Shown: piece by piece, positions 1 through 7,783 of the stretch
How positions within the stretch are numbered: the first letter of the stretch is position 1
Layout: every line of letters starts with the position of its first letter
Source of the DNA: Euglena gracilis
Lineage: Eukaryota; Euglenozoa; Euglenophyceae; Euglenales; Euglenaceae
Direction: 5' to 3'
NCBI GenBank assembly: GCA_900893395.1
Contig: CAAHFI011859526.1
Span: 1-64,000, forward strand
Length of the DNA: 64,000 nt
Translations under genes and position numbers: made by a program
The notes under the pieces: model-generated
What the model saw: only the letters and a program-made list of their open reading frames with translations
The model's database searches: none
Told to the model about the DNA's origin: nothing

Positions 1-8
1 GCCCCCCC

Positions 9-350
9 CATGCGAGCCGGACGATAGTGCCATTTAGGAAAAAAGCGAAAAATTTTGGGTGGATGCAACATTTTTTCACCAAAAATGCTCCATTTTGGAT
101 AACAATTGCACATTTTTGAGGAAAATTGGTAGTACACAATGAAAATATGAAAATTAATTTCACAATGAAATGTATGAAAATTTGCCATAAAATTTGGTAT
201 TTGGCCACATTTGAAGGCTGCCGAAGGTCATGGAGGTTACCCAAGTTTGATTCCCCCCAAATAAGCCCCCCAAATATGAAGCCCCCCCCCAGGGTCTTGA
301 AACCCGTCCAAATATAAAGCTGGGGGTTTTTACATTTGGGGGGGGGGGGT
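9..350 (+). repeat. Dispersed repeat, left arm of an inverted pair
   Basis: AT-rich sequence with a C-rich/G-rich end. Its reverse complement matches 1634-1930 over most of its length. Shared landmarks are AATTTGGGTGGAT-like, CCATTTTGGATAA, TTGAAGGC.G.CGAAGGTCAT and CCAAATATAAAGCTGGGGG. Identity by eye is roughly 75-80% with indels. The arm ends in a G run followed by GTCGAC at 349-354. No coding capacity is recognisable. Confidence 0.75.
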
Positions 351-354
351 CGAC

Positions 355-934
355 AGTCAGCGGCAACCCCAGCAGTGAGCAAAAGTCGTTCTTTGGAGAA
401 GAGCAGAACTCGGCAACTCTGATCGTCGGAGAGAAACGGATGCCCCCAGCCCAGGACAGCTGTAGGTGCAAAATCACCCAAAGGGCATTTGAAAGGAAGG
501 GATGGGGAATGCATGGTTCCCTCCGCTGGCTATCAAGAGGCACCAAACGGCAGGCTGACAAACCATTTGTCTGTTCAGATTTGAGGTCTCCAGTTCCAAT
601 CGGCTCCTCAAGCGTTCCTGTTCCACAGGGTTGTACGCTTTTTGTCAATGGCAAAAACGCTTGTTCCGTCATTGCAAATGGGTTTATCGAAAGATGGGGC
701 TTGGTCTCGGGCTTGTCTTGGGTTTGTCCACCGGCACCATTCCATGATGGTGTCCAAGGGACGCTGGATTGGGACAGGATGCGGGCACACGCCCGGCAGA
801 GGGGAAGCCGGCAGCACTGGTGTTCTGGAGATATCTTTGAAGTGTTGTGGAAGGTCCTAGGTGAGCAGAAGGGTAAACGCCAATGGAAAGCCATCGAAAG
901 GGTCTACCGGCTGAATCCCCCCGTCCATCCCCAG
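355..934. other. Upstream flank or intron, no gene recognised
   Basis: A 179-codon frame (440-979) crosses it, but its sequence resembles nothing I know and it runs out of frame into exon 1. Composition is lower in GC than the exons. It is best read as 5' flank, 5' UTR or an upstream intron ending at the AG at 933-934. Confidence 0.4.
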
Positions 935-1167
935 AACGATCCCCTAAAATGGCCGCCCTCGCCCTCGTCGAGCAGGTGAAGAAGCTGCAGCGCGAGTCCG
1001 AGGAGTGGAAGCAGGCGTGGTGGCAGTACTGCGCCTGAGCGGCAACAACACTCGCGACCCGGCCGCCCACACCCCGGAGTTCCTGCAGGCGTTCCTGGAC
1101 CAGCCCAACCTGCCCACCCTCAACCTGGACGAGATCACGAAGGTTGAGGACCCCTCCGACCACACCC
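935..1167 (+). CDS. Exon 1: complete module 1
   Basis: A pyrimidine-rich stretch ending in AG at 933-934 precedes the exon. It could be a cis acceptor or a spliced-leader trans-splice acceptor. The ATG at 949-951 has A at -3 and G at +4 and is the likely start. It opens MAALALVEQVKKLQ, continues through EEWKQAWWQYCA and meets a TGA at 1036. The next frame carries straight on with SGNNTRDPAAH and FLQAFLDQPN, so one base is missing or extra near 1035. The 3' boundary is ambiguous. A GT lies at 1143 after ACGAAG, but the reading EDPSDHT continues to about 1167, where an inverted-repeat end begins. This is the only module besides module 5 that lies in a single exon. Confidence 0.65.
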
Positions 1168-4100
1168 AGGGGCCCGTTTTGTGTTCAACCTGAGGATGTG
1201 TTATGCAGCAATTCCCACAACAGGTCGTGCGCAGGTGCACATGAAACGGAAGTGTGTTGATGCATGCAGGCGACAGGCAGTATGCATGAATGAGCTTGTG
1301 CATGCATGAGCATGTGTCCACATCAAACATATGCAAGAAGTCCCCCCCATTCATTTGAAATGGAATTAAATAGAAGGAGTGAGAGAGGTCCAAAGACTGC
1401 CCCCCCCCACCCCCAAACGGGCCCCGCCCCCCGCCGCGTTGGTGGAGCGGATCAAGATTGTGCAGAAGACGTCCCCAGGGCAAGCTGGCGTGGGTGGCGT
1501 GGCCAGGGCAGCAATTGGGAATCCCGGGATTGGTGGCAGGTGTACACACGCCCCCCTCCGCATCAGCGAACGTCAATTCCTGTCCGCTGCCCAAATTTCT
1601 GGGCCAAGAAATGGGTCGAGAAATGGCTGGCGAACCCCCCCCCCAAATATAAAACCCCCAGCTTTATATTTGGACGGGATTTCAAGACCCTCAGGGGGGG
1701 CTTTATATTGGGGGAACAAATTTTTTAGGTGGCCTTATGACCTTTCGACGGCCTTCAATTGTGACCAAATACCAATTTTTATGGCAAATTTTCGTTATGT
1801 GCTACCTATTCCCCCAAAATCCTGCAATTATTATCCAAAATGGGGCATTTCTGGCAAAAAAAAAAATGTTTATCCGCCCAAATTTTTCTACTTTTTTTCT
1901 TGAACGGCACCATGTCCAGCTCCACATCCGGGGGGGGGGGGCTTTAAATTCTCCCCCACCAGCACCATGATGGGTCTGGAAAACAAGTTTTTTTTTGGCC
2001 CAAAATTGGCCATCCGTACCAAAAAAAATGGCTTTCTGGCCGAGAATTGGACATAACCCCCCCCCCATCCCGCCCTGGGCGCGGTGCAGCCAGAAGCCAA
2101 ATGGCAGCCGGGACCCAACCTGCACGAGCCGGACTTCCTGGCGGGCTTCCTGGCTCCCTGAAGCAGGAGACGCTGGCGGCGTGGAGCCCCCCGGCGGAGG
2201 TGAAGGACGGCAAGCAGCCGCTGGTGGACCAGATCAAGAGCGTGCAGCGCACCCCGGAGGGCAAGGAGGCCAGGCCGGGCGGGGGCTGGGTGGGTAACCC
2301 CCCCCCCGCAAATAACCTGGCGGGTCCCAGGCTCTCTGGCAGAATGGGCCGAATAACTTGCGGGGGAGCGCAAAAAAGATGTTCCAGGAATTTGCCCCCC
2401 CCCTTTTTAGGCAAAGTTCCTTTACGACGCTGAAAAAGGGGCCCAAATAACCTGGCAGAGGGAGAGGACCAAAAGTTGGTTCCAATAACCTGGCACCCCG
2501 CCAGGTTATTTGGGGAGGGGGGTTGCCCATGGTTGGGGAGGGAAACGTGGGGCTTCATGTGGAGGAGAACGTGCGGGTGACGTCGTTTTGGACGACGAAG
2601 TGTTGCAATTCCATCTTTCGATTTTCCGAACCTATTTCCTACAACGAAATAATTTTGATGTCAAGCAACCACTGCTGCTCTATGCACAGTGTGAAGTGTG
2701 AAGTGCATGAGGCAACGTCCAACCGCGCCGCCTTTTATTTAATCCGGACACACTCCTCCCACCCCGGCCTGCGGGGGCGTGGGCCGCGTGGTGCGCCCAC
2801 TACGGCGGGGGCAGCCGCGACCCACCGTGCACGACGCCAGCTTCCTGCAGCAGTTCCTGCGGACCCAGGGCGGCCAAGGCGGCCCTGAGCCCGGTCACTC
2901 TGTTGCCCTCAGCCCCCTCAGATTGGGGGTTGGGCGGCCGCCAGTCAGAGTTTGATTGGTGCATTTCTCAGAGGCCTTCAGAAGCTCCAGCGGGGTGCAT
3001 CGACAGCCAGTTCTCTTTGAGAAGCAAGGGTTTTTGAAGTCGATGCGGATCCTCTCCCATGATTTGTCTTCAGCTAGTAACTGAAGGCCATTCAATGGCA
3101 GCAAGAAGGAACTTTAACCCCGCACTCAGTCTTTAAGCTTGCCCCCAATAGTGGGCTTTTTGCCAGACAAATCCAGATCATGGCAATCGGGACACCAAAA
3201 TCGAAAAATCTAAGAACAAGCGTTCGATTTGTCCGGATCGAAGCGAACTTTCTGCCGTCCACAAGCACTGCCATAAGCTCAGAGAGCTTTTGATGGACTT
3301 TATATGGTATTTATTTTTGTTTTCTTGTTCCTTGTTAGTGTTGTTGTTGTTTGCATTGCATTTCTAGGACCTTGAAGTGCGTCGTGCGTCCAGCTGTTTT
3401 ATTTTCTCTTTCCCCCCCTTTTTAGCTGCAGCTTCAAGTGATTCGATTAATATGGATGGCTTGTGTGAAGCACAAAATGGATAATGAATTGTGGGATCAC
3501 ACCCATATGCTTTAATTCTCAGGACATTTATTCTCCCCATGTTGTTTTCCTTGAGAGATGCCAGTGTGGATTCCCCCCACCCAACGTTCCGCTGAGCCAT
3601 TGGCGGAGCCGCCTTGACGCCCTCATGCCGGGCAAGCGGCCCGCGGCGGCCATCATGGCCGGGGGCAAGGGCAAGGGCAAGGGCGGCTTCTTCGAGGACC
3701 CGGCGGCGCGGGAGGAGCTGACGGGGCTCATCAAGGCGGCGCAGCGCGAGTCAGAGGAGTTCCGCTACGCCTGGGCGGAAGTACTGCACGATGTTTGCCG
3801 GCAACAGCCGCGACCCGAACCTGCACGACCTGGCGTCCAGGGCAGAACGGGAAACGGCCTCGTGGCCAGGGTGGTGGGTGGGGGGGGGGTCGACCACCCC
3901 ACCCACCCCCTGCATGGTGGGTGGGGGGGGGGGCGACCACCCCCCACCACCTCTTCCCGTTGTTCTGGTGGCACCAATTTTTGGACCCCAAAAAATTTTC
4001 CCGGCGCCGAAGGCGCCGGGTGTTTTTTGACCCATTTGGGACCCATACACAAGGTCCCCCCAAAACCCCATTTTTTCACACCTTCCAAAATATCAACATT

Positions 4101-5750
4101 TTCTCGAAATTTTGATTTTTGAGCGGTTTTTGATGCAAAAAAAAGCCATTGAAAATCAAAAAATTCCAAGAGAAAAAATCAGTAAAATTGGATTGTGCCA
4201 AAATTTTGTCCATTTTTTTGAGCTTCGTTTTTTTTTACCCCCCTCCTAAAAACTACCAAATGTTAACCTGAAAATTTTGAGATTTTTTTGTGAAAAAATG
4301 TGTTTTTCCATCAAAAAATCATGTATTTTGGTTCGTTTTCAAAAAAAAAATTTCAAAAATTTCCCCCGGCCAACATCCCCGTTTGGCCGAAATTGGTGAA
4401 AATGCTGTGGTGGGTTGGGGGGGGTCGACCTACCCCCCCCCACCTCCCGGGGGGGGGGGGGGGTCGACCACTCCCCCACCAGGCCTTCCCGTTCTGCCCT
4501 GCTGGCGTCCCTGCAGGGCTTCGTGGCCGCCAGTCAGGCTGTCTGTTTGATGCCATGGTATTTTCTTCAATCCGGCATTTTTTGGCCAACACATTTATCT
4601 GGCGATTTTGTGTCATTACCCACAATTTGGGGCCATTTTGGGCATTGTTTGGCCATTTTTGACTTTTTTATGTTTCTGCCGCAAGAATGACTTCAAATGG
4701 TCAAAAAATATGATCTGACTTTGTCTAAAATGGACCTAAAATAAGCACATGGTCGAAAACGGCCAATAATGGCCGGAATGACACTAAAATGGCGCGGTAT
4801 GGACTCGAATGGTTTATGAAGGGTGGTGGCCCTTACATTGGCCAGAAAAGCACAATTTTGGAAAAACTGCTTATTTTTGGCACACATTTCGCATATTTGG
4901 TGCATATTTCAGCACAATTTGCAATTTTGAAGGCTGCATTAAGCATACCCTCCCCCTGTCAAGGCCAGACCACACAAGGACCATGGCCTGCTGTGTCGCT
5001 CTGGCCTGCTGTGTCACTCTGGCCTGCCCTTGCTGGCCACGTACACCGGGCCTCCGTGACTCAAAACCCGCCGCCTGCCCGCAACACACACCTCATCCCG
5101 CCCCACTACGGCTACGGCGCGCCGGTGCCGCCCGCCTTCCCCATGGCCAAGCGTGGCCGCTTCATGGGCGGGCCCGCCTACCCGCCCCACGCCCCGGCCT
5201 GCGCCGTTCCTGCAGGTGGGTGTGCAACGCCTTGCTGCTTTTCAACTCGGAAGGCCATTGGGCAGTGGGTGGGCACCCTACCCGGCTCCTCCCAGGAAAT
5301 GGTGTCCAGATGCGGCTTGATCTGAAACTGCTAGGAAGATGGGGGTTTTGGTTTTTGTTTGGGCACTTGGAAAAGAAATAGCCTAAACCCCATAATTTTT
5401 GAAGGGAGTCAAGAATGATGAAACCCGGGGGCTTTGGGCGTTTTTTTTCTGAGCGGTGTTTTTTCGCAACTTGATGCCCGACCTCGGCAGTCAGGAACAT
5501 CCACCCTCTGAGGTCCGGTGCAGCCTCCAGCCGCCTACGCCGCCCCGCCGTCCAATGAGCACGCGATGCTGGTGGAGCAGGTGAAGGCTTGCCAGCGCCA
5601 GGGTGGCGACTGGATGCAGGCATGGGTGACGTTCTGCGACTCCACCGGGGCTCCCCAGCGGGACCCGGCCACCCACCCCCGCAGGCACTGCGGGAGTTCT
5701 TGCTGCTCCACAATGTGACCCCGGCAGTGGTCACGGCACCGGTGTGTGTG

Positions 5751-5812
<62 letters not shown>

Positions 5813-5821
5813 TGTGTGTGG

Positions 5822-5861
<40 letters not shown>

Positions 5862-6017
5862 TAGTGTGTGTGTGTGGTGTGTGTGTGTGTGTGCGCGCGC
5901 GCGCGCACGCGTGTGTGTGTTGTGTGTGTGCGTGCGTGCATGCGTGTGTGAGCGTGTGCGTGTGCGTGTGCATGCAAGCTTGTGTGTGTGTGTGTGTGTG
6001 TGTTTGTGTGTGTGTGT

Positions 6018-6075
<58 letters not shown>

Positions 6076-7659
6076 GGTGTGTGTGTGTGTGTGTGTGGCC
6101 ATGCCACCCGTGTGACATATGCCACCAGGAATTATCAAGGGAGTTTTTAGTCCCATGGGTTTGCCACCTCACCCCTGAGAGTCAGAGGGTTAAAACTGGG
6201 TTGGCGAAATTGGTTGACAAAAACCTGCCAGGATTTTTTCTAATTTTTCTTGCTGTTGGTGAGACAGGTCTCCAAAAAAAAATTCAACAGTTTCTTGAAG
6301 TTGAATTAAACAAAATGATGCTGACCAGGGGGGTGATTTCTAATTTGAGGCCTGAAGTTTCAAATTTTTGCGTTCACTGACCCCCCCTACACTTAAAAAA
6401 AACACCAGGGGTTCTGAGATTCTGGTTTGGTTTGGTCAAAAGGGGAGTTATACCCCCCCCCCGTCTAAGTACCACCCTGTCTAAGCCCCCCCCCCCGGTT
6501 CTTACCACCTTTTTTAAAAGGCCATCTTCTTGAGGAGGCTTATTTTGTGTGAGTAAGAGAAATTTCTTAAAAATTTCGAAATTTTGGAAAATTTCTGAAG
6601 CCTGGTGAAAGAGAGATTGTTGATTTTGGTATCCATGTGCCTGTAAGTGCAACAGGAAAATAAAGAAAATTTTTATTTTTTTGGTGCGAAGTGCCGGCCA
6701 GACATTGCCGGACATGGGTATTAAGTGAGCAGTGGTTTTGGCGGGGCGAGGGGGATCCAAGACCCCTTCGGACGGAGGGGATTGGTCCAGGACCCCCGGG
6801 ATCCCAAAAATATATATATGCGGTGCAAAGTGCCGGAAAAGATGGTAATTTCGATGTATGTTTGTGACCAATTTTTATATAAAAAAAGTGGGTAAAACGC
6901 GATTTTTGGGCCATGTTCAAGGCCAAAAACTTCCTGTGTTAGCTTAAACTGGGTCACAAAACACAAAAATGGTTTGGCCCATTACCCAAGTTTTAGCTCC
7001 AACTGCCACAATCACCCAGTGGGGGGGGGGGGTTACGTCCCACGGGGCTCTTCATCAGCCTCTTGTCGTTCCCTGTGACCCTCCTCCCATTTGCAGATGG
7101 GAGGCTCCCTGCTGGGATGCCCCCGCCTGGCACCCCGCGGCCCCTTCACATCTGTGGCGGCCCCCAGCCATGGTGTGTGTGTGTGTGTGTTGTGTGTGTG
7201 TGTATGGTGTGTTGTTTTGTGTTGTGTGTGTGTGTGTTACCATCCTCCACCAGCCCTACCTCATTTTTTGTTTCTGTTTTCTGTGGTAACTGGAGCCTGG
7301 GGAACAACAGAAACCACAAACATACAAACCACGACCAAACGTGCGCAACATGGTACAAGACTTGGGTCACAAGTGGGTGTTGACGTTATGCACATTGCGC
7401 TAAGCCGGGTATTGTTCATGCCAGCTGGTCTCATACCATCCACACTGGTGGCTGGTTGGCTCAGCTGTCCTGAGGTTGATTTCCCCACACCTCGTGCAAC
7501 TTCCTGCGCTGCCTGTAAACGTCTGTCGGTTGCCCCTCCCCTCCCCTCTCTGCCCACAGGGCCAACGGCGGGGCCGTGCCGCGGGGCCGCCCATACTACG
7601 CCGTCCCCGAGGCAAGGGGTTCTGGGCAGGCCGCCCTCTACGTTGGCCGGCAGCCCGAG
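935..7659 (+). CDS. Multi-exon gene for a five-module repeat protein with a Pro/Gly-rich tail (partial, unnamed)
   Basis: About ten exons can be followed by protein similarity between repeated modules, roughly 460 codons in all. The module (about 50 residues) reads LV..[IV]K..Q[RK]....AW..[YFW]C, then a small Gly/Ser/Asn-rich spacer, then RDP..H....L..F[LV]. Copies lie at 949-1130, 1439-1502 plus 2085-2160, 2221-2269 plus 2777-2866, 3718-3838 plus 4511-4537, and 5569-5718. The tail (5061-5215, start of exon 7, exons 8-9) is rich in Pro, Gly, Ala, Tyr and Arg, like low-complexity tails of RNA-binding proteins. No catalytic motif, signal peptide or membrane segment is seen. The function is unknown to me; a scaffold or nucleic-acid-binding role would be a guess. 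The module exons contain single-base indels, so the frame must be followed through shifts. Several splice sites are unresolved, and the 3' end of the gene is not identified. Confidence 0.6.
1168..1425. mobile_element. Intron 1, probable introner with inverted ends
   Basis: The left end AGGGGCCCGTTTTG (1168-1181) is mirrored by CAAACGGGCCCC (1414-1425). Coding similarity runs up to both ends. No clear target duplication is seen. A GT at 1143 with an AG at 1395-1396 is an alternative conventional intron overlapping it. Confidence 0.45.
1426..1502 (+). CDS. Exon 2: N-terminal half of module 2
   Basis: Codons from 1439 read LVERIKIVQKTSP. After a one-base shift near 1485 the reading continues GKLAWVAW. 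A Pro-rich linker precedes it (APPPAA just upstream, or a longer PPPTPKRAPPP if an AG at 1395-1396 is the acceptor). The exon stops exactly before the Cys expected after AW..W, and that Cys is found at the start of exon 3. The 5' limit depends on whether the intron ends at 1396 (AG) or at the inverted-repeat end at about 1425. Confidence 0.55.
1503..2084. mobile_element. Intron 2, probable introner carrying a nested dispersed repeat
   Basis: It begins CCAGGGCAG (1503-1511) and its right end CGCCCTGG (2071-2078) is the mirror image. The flanks GGCGTGG (1496-1502) and GGCGCGG (2078-2084) may be a 7-bp duplication with one mismatch. The interior holds the repeat arm 1634-1930 and long C and G runs. 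Confidence 0.45.
1634..1930 (-). repeat. Dispersed repeat, right arm of the inverted pair (within intron 2)
   Basis: Read on the minus strand this is the second copy of the repeat at 9-350. It lies inside the intron between exons 2 and 3. The two arms face each other across about 1.28 kb that includes exons 1 and 2. Confidence 0.75.
2085..2269 (+). CDS. Exon 3: C-terminal half of module 2 and N-terminal half of module 3
   Basis: It begins CSQKPNGSRDP (a TGCAG at 2085-2089 offers an AG acceptor). After a one-base shift it continues NLHEPDFLAGFLAP, and after a second shift KQETLAAWSPPAEVKDGKQP. Module 3 then opens at 2221 with LVDQIKSVQRTPEGKEA. The exon therefore joins two modules by a linker of about 25 residues. 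At 2272 the sequence turns into a G-rich inverted-repeat end and the module stops before its AW..WC core, which resumes in exon 4. Confidence 0.55.
2270..2770. mobile_element. Intron 3, probable introner containing a smaller TIR element
   Basis: The left end AGGCCGGGCGGGGGCTGG (2272 onward) mirrors the right end CCTCCCACCCCGGCCT (2755-2770). A separate element with its own inverted repeats lies at 2292-2528. The remainder (2529-2754) shows nothing recognisable. Splice sites are not resolved. Confidence 0.4.
2292..2528. mobile_element. 237-bp MITE-like element
   Basis: The left end GGGTAACC plus a C run and GCAAATAACCTGGCGG matches the reverse complement of the right end (CCGCCAGGTTATTTGGGG to GGTTGCCC) over about 31 bases with few differences. 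The motif AATAACCTGGC or a close variant recurs internally near 2312, 2350, 2447 and 2484. Non-coding. No clear target duplication. Confidence 0.65.
2771..2866 (+). CDS. Exon 4: C-terminal half of module 3
   Basis: From 2777 the reading is AWAAWCAHYGGGSRDP, then after a one-base shift near 2822 TVHDASFLQQFLRT. This completes module 3 begun in exon 3 (EGKEA plus WAAWC). No AG lies directly at the 5' edge; the nearest candidates are upstream near 2700-2710, so the acceptor is unresolved. The 3' edge at 2866 is followed at once by the inverted-repeat end beginning AGGGCGG. Confidence 0.5.
2867..3623. mobile_element. Intron 4, probable introner
   Basis: The left end AGGGCGGCCAAGGCGGC (2867-2883) is mirrored by GCCGCCTTGACGCCCT (3608-3623), about 15 of 17 positions allowing one gap. 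The interior is AT-richer, with several open frames of no recognisable content. No convincing target duplication. Confidence 0.5.
3624..3838 (+). CDS. Exon 5a: linker and most of module 4
   Basis: From the ATG at 3625 the frame reads MPGKRPAAAIMAGGKGKGKG, a basic Gly/Lys-rich linker, then GFFEDPAAREE. Module 4 follows from 3718: LTGLIKAAQRESEEFRYAWA. After a one-base excess near 3779 it continues KYCTMFAGNSRDPNLHDLAS. The module is cut after its His-x-x-x-x segment; the rest (LQGFVAASQ) is found at 4511. In an alternative reading the ATG at 3625 starts a separate gene, but the half modules on both sides argue for one gene. Confidence 0.6.
3839..4501. mobile_element. Intron 5, introner with perfect TIRs and a 9-bp target duplication
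   Basis: The left end AGGGCAGAACGGGAA (3839-3853) is the exact reverse complement of the right end TTCCCGTTCTGCCCT (4486-4500), and weaker similarity continues inward through GGCCT and GTCGACC. The flanks carry CTGGCGTCC at 3830-3838 and 4502-4510. Removing the element and one copy restores HDLASLQGFV, matching the other modules. The interior is non-coding and AT-rich, with poly-G/poly-C ends and a perfect GC hairpin at 4000-4020. Which bases serve as splice sites is unclear; CTGCAG at 4511-4516 offers an acceptor. Confidence 0.75.
4000..4020. repeat. Perfect GC hairpin inside the intron 5 element
   Basis: CCCGGCGCC, loop GAA, GGCGCCGGG: a 9-bp stem with a 3-base loop, followed by T runs. 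A Rho-independent-type terminator is not expected in this genome, so I list it only as structure. Confidence 0.8.
4511..4537 (+). CDS. Exon 5b: end of module 4
   Basis: The 27 bases encode LQGFVAASQ. Joined to LHDLAS of exon 5a they give HDLASLQGFV, which aligns residue for residue with HTPEFLQAFL of module 1. The preceding CTGGCGTCC (4502-4510) duplicates the last nine exon bases (3830-3838), so only one copy should be in the mRNA. An AG acceptor exists inside (CTGCAG at 4511-4516), so the true splice points may lie a few bases away. The 3' limit is uncertain. Confidence 0.45.
4538..5060. other. Intron 6, AT-rich, with a short tandem repeat
   Basis: No coding match. It contains many TTTTGG and AAAATGG words and a three-copy repeat of about 18 bp (TGGCCTGCTGTGTCRCTC) at 4984-5037. 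Inverted similarity between its ends (AGTCAGG and rc of CCGTGACT) is too weak to call. Confidence 0.45.
5061..5215 (+). CDS. Exon 6: Pro/Gly/Tyr-rich spacer
   Basis: The open frame reads NPPPARNTHLIPPHYGYGAP, then VPPAFPMAKRGRFMGGPAYP and PHAPACAVP. Codon use is GC-rich as in the module exons. It ends at CTGCAG followed by GTGGGT, a good 5' splice site. The start is set by composition only; no clear AG acceptor lies directly upstream. It separates module 4 from module 5 and resembles flexible low-complexity linkers. Confidence 0.5.
5216..5523. other. Intron 7 (GT-AG)
   Basis: GTGGGT donor and GGTGCAG acceptor, 308 bases. The left end AGGTGGGTGT weakly mirrors ACATCCACCCT near the right end, so it may also be an old introner, but I would not insist. 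Confidence 0.5.
5524..5741 (+). CDS. Exon 7: linker and complete module 5
   Basis: The acceptor GGTGCAG ends at 5523. The reading is PPAAYAAPPSNEHAM, then from 5569 LVEQVKACQRQGGDWMQAWV, TFCDSTGAPQRDPATH, and after a one-base shift in a C run near 5680 QALREFLLLHN and VTPAVVTAP. All module landmarks are present in one exon. The donor is the first GT of a very long GT microsatellite (ACCG then GTGTGT). Confidence 0.65.
5742..6100. repeat. GT microsatellite, about 360 bp, opening intron 8
   Basis: Nearly continuous GT with scattered TT, GG and GC interruptions. It includes a GC/AC alternating block at 5893-5912 of Z-DNA-prone type. The first GT is the apparent splice donor of exon 7. Confidence 0.95.
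6101..7096. other. Remainder of intron 8, no gene recognised
   Basis: AT-rich stretches alternate with C or G runs (6447-6500, 7021-7032). GGTGCRAAGTGCCGG occurs twice, at 6683-6697 and 6822-6836. Open frames here show no known content. It ends in a clean pyrimidine tract and TTTGCAG. Confidence 0.5.
7097..7172 (+). CDS. Exon 8: Pro-rich tail exon
   Basis: It is preceded by a pyrimidine tract and TTTGCAG, a standard acceptor. The frame that joins exon 9 without a shift reads GRLPAGMPPPGTPRPLHICG and GPQPW, the Trp codon being split by the intron (TG then G). The donor is again the first GT of a GT microsatellite at 7173. The frame in exon 7 as written does not connect without a one-base correction. 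Confidence 0.55.
7173..7237. repeat. GT microsatellite opening intron 9
   Basis: GT repeat with a few interruptions starting exactly at the donor of exon 8. Confidence 0.85.
7560..7659 (+). CDS. Exon 9: Gly/Arg/Tyr-rich tail exon
   Basis: The acceptor is a strong pyrimidine tract ending CCCACAG. In phase with exon 8 it reads ANGGAVPRGRPYYAVPEARG and SGQAALYVGRQPE, ending in phase 0 at GAG before GTAGGA. The donor sequence is repeated several times immediately downstream in a minisatellite. No following exon could be identified before the satellite, so the protein's C terminus is unknown. Confidence 0.55.
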
Positions 7660-7783
7660 GTAGGACTCACCCACATTCCGAAGTAGGGACTCGCCACATT
7701 CCCAAGGTAGGACTCGCCCACATTCCCAAGGTAGGACTTGCCCACATTCCCAAGGTAGGACTTGCTCACATTCCAGAGGTAGG
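7660..7783 (+). repeat. Minisatellite of splice-donor-like units, left part
   Basis: About five units of about 24 bp, GTAGGACTCGCCCACATTCC plus MRAG. The first begins exactly at the exon 9 boundary, so each unit repeats the AG/GTAGGA donor context. The array resumes at 8120 after a transposon insertion. Confidence 0.85.

Noticed and set aside
80-105. Relict dinoflagellate spliced-leader sequence, from CCATTTTGG near 88
   Set aside because: Only about nine bases agree with the known leader, and the same word belongs to a dispersed AT-rich repeat also present at 1634-1930.
440-979. 179-codon open frame upstream of exon 1
   Set aside because: No recognisable domain, and it overlaps exon 1 in a different frame; kept only as an unassigned stretch.
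5746-6150. CV- and HT-repeat open frames in the GT microsatellite
   Set aside because: Pure dinucleotide translations in intron 8.
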